Source of the DNA: Pterobdella sp. o SKG-2022
Taxonomy: Eukaryota > Annelida > Clitellata > Hirudinida > Piscicolidae
Length of the DNA stretch: 64,000 nt
Direction of reading: 5' to 3'
Assembly (NCBI GenBank): GCA_964035795.1
Contig: OZ038326.1
Span: forward strand, 2,700,916-2,764,915
In this document: piece after piece, positions 53,987 to 64,000 of the stretch
Layout of the letters: every line of letters starts with the position of its first letter
How positions within the stretch are numbered: position 1 is the first letter of the stretch
Notes under the pieces: model-generated
Database searches by the model: none
The model's input: only the letters and a program-made list of their open reading frames with translations
What the model was told of the DNA's origin: nothing
Made by a program: the position numbers and the translations under genes

Positions 53987-56125
53987 ATGTTGAATTCACT
54001 TATTTTCACAAAGGTCTTTGTGTAAGTGCCTTATTTTTATCAGAAATTTATTTAAAAAATTTTATTTTTAACTTTACCTAACATTTTTTTCAAACTACAA
54101 TTTCTATTAAAAATTATACGAAACAGGTTAATGATTGGCTTAATTTACCCAAGTTACCAATCATTCAAAGCTATTCGCAATCAAGATACTTTGCTTTATG
54201 TAATTTAAATTTTTCAGTATTCAATTATTCATCACTAATAACCTAATTTTTAGAATACTAATGATAATATTCAAATTATTTCAGACACAATGGCTTATTT
54301 ATTGGATTATTTATTCTATTTTTCTTTCAATTGAAAGATTTTTTGATCACTTTTATTTATGGTAAATTTTCTTCACATACTTTAATTAAAAAAATGTAAT
54401 TTTACCAAACCTCAAAGTTACAATATTTAAACCAAACTTCTCACTTTTTCATTTTTTTGAAGGTTTCCATTTTATTATGAGTTGAAAATCATATTGACAA
54501 TATGGCTGGTATCACCTGCCACTAAGGGATCAACCAGGCTTTATGCCCATCACTTGCACCCCTTTCTTGTACATCGTGAAATGGTATCAACAACACTGTT
54601 CAACTATGATTGTTTGATTTTTCAATTATATTGTATAGATCCCAATAATATTCATCTTAAACTGTGATAATTATATATTTTTAATTAGAAAAAAAAATTA
54701 AATTTTTTTTTTTATAAAAAGTTAGATTCAACAATGATAATTAATCATACTCACAATAAAACCAATTAAAGTTTTGGATAATTTCATTTCAGGAGATAGA
54801 CAGTCTCATTAAAGCCTTCAATTCACTGGGATATTCTGCCATAAAGAGGCTCTTCAGATATTTTTTCGATCTCATTTTGGCAGCCTTTGGAAAGGTTTCG
54901 TTTGAATTTTCAATTATTTCATCATTGTTATGAAAGATCAAAAATTTGGTGTATTATTTTTTAGTTATTTCAAATTTACGTTTTTCACTTATTCGTTTCC
55001 TAATACTGTATATTATTTCTCTTCATTTTAATTGTTAGTCATCCAAGCATTATAATCATATTCAGTAAACACTCAAAAATATCATTTAACTTTTTAGAGA
55101 CATCTTAATGTATTTTTAGTAATTAATTTAAATTGGATCAGTAAATGTTTAAGACTAATAAAAATTATTATGATGTGTTTAAAGGCACACATGGGGGTGA
55201 TAGAACTGATAAAAGTCAAGTACAATCTTAAAGAAGCCACACCAGACTTGAGTGTTGAAGGTACCATAGATAATCATTTGTATGTTTCAGCAATAGTTAT
55301 TTTATATGTGGCGTCTAACCCCATAAAAATGCGGCTATAGACGATAAATGTTGATGATACGAAATAATGACTTATAAATAGTTCTATTGTAGATATAACA
55401 ATTTTTTATTGATAGTTCTGTTATAAAGTATTTATGTATTTCACTTGTTTGTTTAGCTAAAGATAAAGGAAAATCATTGATATCCTTATTATTATTATAA
55501 ATATAGTTTATATATAAAAATGATATATTAAATATTTATGTATATTGTAGTAGTGTTGTTAATTTCAAGTAACCTCAAATCAATTAAATTCACAGCTCAA
55601 AATAAAAAAATAAAGCCAAAAGATGATGTAGACTCACAAATAGACATCAAATTCTCATACTCCACACAGACCTCTTCTTCATCCATCTATTCTTCTCTAC
55701 CACCATCACCAAACTTGCAGCAAAATCTAGCACCATACAAACATCCCAATGATTTGAATACTTCCAGGTCAAATAATCTCCGAGAAGCTACCACTTCAAA
55801 ATCTTCTGTATCTTCAGGCTCAAGATTCAGCTCCACAAGACCATCTGTCACCCAGAGGTTATCTAAGGTAACTGAAAGCAAGCCTATCAATGCTAGAGGT
55901 ATATTTGGATTATTTTATTTGTTTTTTGTTTTTTATGAAAGGTTTAGCTAATTGTACTCACTTTGTTAATCATTATTGTTATTATCATTATATAAAACGG
56001 TATTTATATTTTACTTTATTTATGAGCTTAACTTATGAAATTTTTTCATAAATGCAGCCGGAACAGGAAAGTCACCTCCAAACGTTGCATCTTACTATGA
56101 ACGTTATATATCAAGAAGAAAATAA
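53987..56125 (+). CDS. Receptor expression-enhancing protein (REEP1-4 type), complete
   Basis: An ER-shaping hairpin membrane protein of the TB2/DP1/HVA22 family. Eight exons: 53987-54021, 54127-54199, 54285-54361, 54463-54583, 54793-54894, 55185-55260, 55596-55898, 56058-56125; 284 residues, one frame. The N-terminal hydrophobic hairpin has LMIGLIYPSYQSFKAI, then QWLIYWIIYSIFLSIERFFD, and the family signature WFPFYYELKIILTIWLVSP with TKGS. The short N-terminus, which enters the first hairpin directly, and the long Ser/Thr-rich basic C-terminus point to REEP1-4, which bind microtubules, rather than REEP5/6. The long exon 55596-55898 is Ser/Pro-rich and disordered in look. AATAAA lies 72 nt past the stop. 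The ATG exon is only 35 nt, but its donor and phase fit. Confidence 0.92.
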
Positions 56126-56197
56126 ATTTTCAATTAAAATTGTTCATCTCACTGCTTACTCTTGTTGATTTTTCATAAAAAGTTTTTTTTTTGTTTA

Positions 56198-56203
56198 AAT
56201 AAA
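56198..56203 (+). promoter_or_regulatory. Poly(A) signal of the REEP gene
   Basis: AATAAA, 72 nt after the stop codon, about 560 nt before the start of the next gene. Confidence 0.6.
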
Positions 56204-56762
56204 ATTAAAAATCACACGTGTGATCGTTGAATTCCTATAAAAAGTTTTTTAGAAATAATTTGACAAATTCAAATAATTTATCAAGATTGAAAATGTCTGT
56301 TGGCATTTTAAAATTAAATCTCTTATTTTTATCTAAAAAATTCAGTAACAAGAAGAAATTCCCCAAAAATTTAATATCGAGGTTTTGTTTTATAATGTGT
56401 TAAAAATTTTTAAATCTCCCAAAAATAATAAAACCACTATTTAAAAAGTATTTTCGTTTCCATGGGTTGTGTTTTTTGGCACACTTAGAGAAAATATCTG
56501 TGACGCTACTGAATTAAAATTTATGACTATATTTTGAATCTTTTATTTTGTTACTAAAATCGTAACTTCAAAAATTTGAAAAGGTTTAAAACATCGCAAA
56601 ATGATTTGCATGGCTATATGAGTTATGAATGTATATAAACTGTTCTGTTGAAACGTATATCACTGCAAGGATATTTATTAAAAAGTGAGTTGAAGCGGAT
56701 TTAATTAACAACGTTGACTCGATATTTCAAAAATAGTTTAGAAAAACTTGAATACTTGAATA

Positions 56763-62963
<6,201 letters not shown>

Positions 62964-64000
62964 GTGAGTTGATCGATGGAAAAGCCTAACGTGTTTTTTA
63001 TATTTTTTTTCGACGGTTTTTCAGTTAGATTTTGAAGTGTATTTGGAAGATGTGATAAAATTGATTGATCGCTTTGGTTTTCATGGTGTTTCCAACATAT
63101 CGAAAGCTTATGGCGAAAATAGTTCTGAGTACTTTTGAAAAAAAAGTTAAATAGATTGGTTTTAAGGATTGAGCTTAATTTTAATTAATTCAGCATTGAG
63201 TTTTGATCAATTTTTTTGACTAAAATATAAACTTATTTTTGTCATTTTTGACTTTCAAGTCTGTCAATCGAGTATTTCCAACTCATATTTTCTTTGATTT
63301 TTCACGTCAAAGTTCAACTTAGATTTTCTGTTACCATTTTTCAAACTCATTTTTAATAGGTGAAATTCTCACTGGAAAGTGAATTCTTGAAGCAACAAAT
63401 GTCTCATCAACCCTAAGCAATAATACCGTGTTTTGCCAATCTTTATATATTTCATTAGTGGTTATATTCTGCAAAAGTCATAGGTGCACCAATCAATGAA
63501 TTTCGATTAAAAGGTCGTTGCGTTGATCAATTAAGTCGTATAAAAGATTGAGAAGAAGTAATTAATCTTTTTGAACTTGATCATCATCGTCATTAATTTC
63601 TTGTCTGTTCTCTATTCAACTGGCAGTCATAACTATTCACCAGTGAAACTCGACTGTTTAGGTCTTATAAGATTATGCCGCTGTGGACGTCTCAATGACT
63701 GGTGTAGACGTGAGAAATTTTTAATAAGCTCATAATAATTTTCGAAGCTCTATTGCACACGTTTGAAATATGGGATGTAACGTTGTGTCATGGTTACAGA
63801 CACAAGCCAGGCAACCTTGACTTAGATGAATTTATCTTTTGATTTTACGCTCTTGTAACCATTAGATCGAAGCCACTATAAAAACTGATATATTATTTTT
63901 TTCTTATTTATTTTATTCTCATTTTTATTATTTTCATTCTTATTGGTTTTTGTGTGCGCATCTGGGTTTTTACACAAGTTCTCGCATAAAATGACTCCAT
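62964..64000. other. PKA-RII intron or downstream sequence at window edge
   Basis: Starts with a good donor (TTG/gtgagt). I see no further RII exon up to the window end, so the second cAMP-binding domain lies beyond it. Confidence 0.6.

Overview
The window is nuclear DNA from an invertebrate animal. It is very AT-rich, its genes are split into many short exons with canonical GT/AG junctions, it carries several long microsatellites, tRNA-derived SINEs and LINE fragments, and every recognisable gene is animal-type. I could not fix the phylum from sequence alone; the extracellular CxFP/ShK-type gene and the LINE types would suit a spiralian or another non-vertebrate lineage (inference). Exon models were joined by hand from homology, splice consensus and reading phase.

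Layout, left to right. (1) 2.0-9.3 kb, + strand: an AKAP10 (D-AKAP2) orthologue, 5' end not found, with two LINE insertions in its introns. (2) 10.5-14.5 kb, - strand: a GRIP-domain golgin (GCC1/GCC2-like), convergent with AKAP10. (3) 15.8-17.2 kb, +: an intronless class-I glutamine-synthetase-like (lengsin-type) gene. (4) 18.5-21.1 kb, +: a complete eight-exon PP2C phosphatase (PPM1A/B type). (5) 23.4-25.1 kb, -: a fucolectin/tachylectin-like (FTP, F5/8-type) lectin. (6) 27.2-34.0 kb, -: a long modular extracellular protein with an ShK domain and Cys-rich CxFP/CP-x-GGF blocks, carrying large Asn/Lys-rich insertions. (7) 34.0-42.0 kb: a repeat-rich stretch without convincing genes. (8) 42.0-50.2 kb, -: a complete 22-exon PIGN gene (about 926 aa). 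(9) 50.5-53.0 kb, +: a complete CYHR1/ZTRAF1 gene, head-to-head with PIGN across 222 bp. (10) 54.0-56.1 kb, +: a complete REEP1-4-type gene. (11) 56.8 kb onward, +: the 5' two-thirds of a PKA type II regulatory subunit, running off the window.

How they relate. Most neighbours are ordinary housekeeping genes: PIGN in GPI-anchor synthesis in the ER, REEP in ER shaping, the golgin at the trans-Golgi, PP2C in dephosphorylation. The one clear functional pair is AKAP10 at the left end and PKA-RII at the right end, an anchoring protein and the subunit it binds, about 50 kb apart. I found no operon, CRISPR, phage or bacterial system. The most novel content is the ShK/CxFP gene with its expanded Asn-rich tracts, the intronless lengsin-like gene whose poly(A) signal appears to lie in a dispersed repeat, and two candidate microexons.
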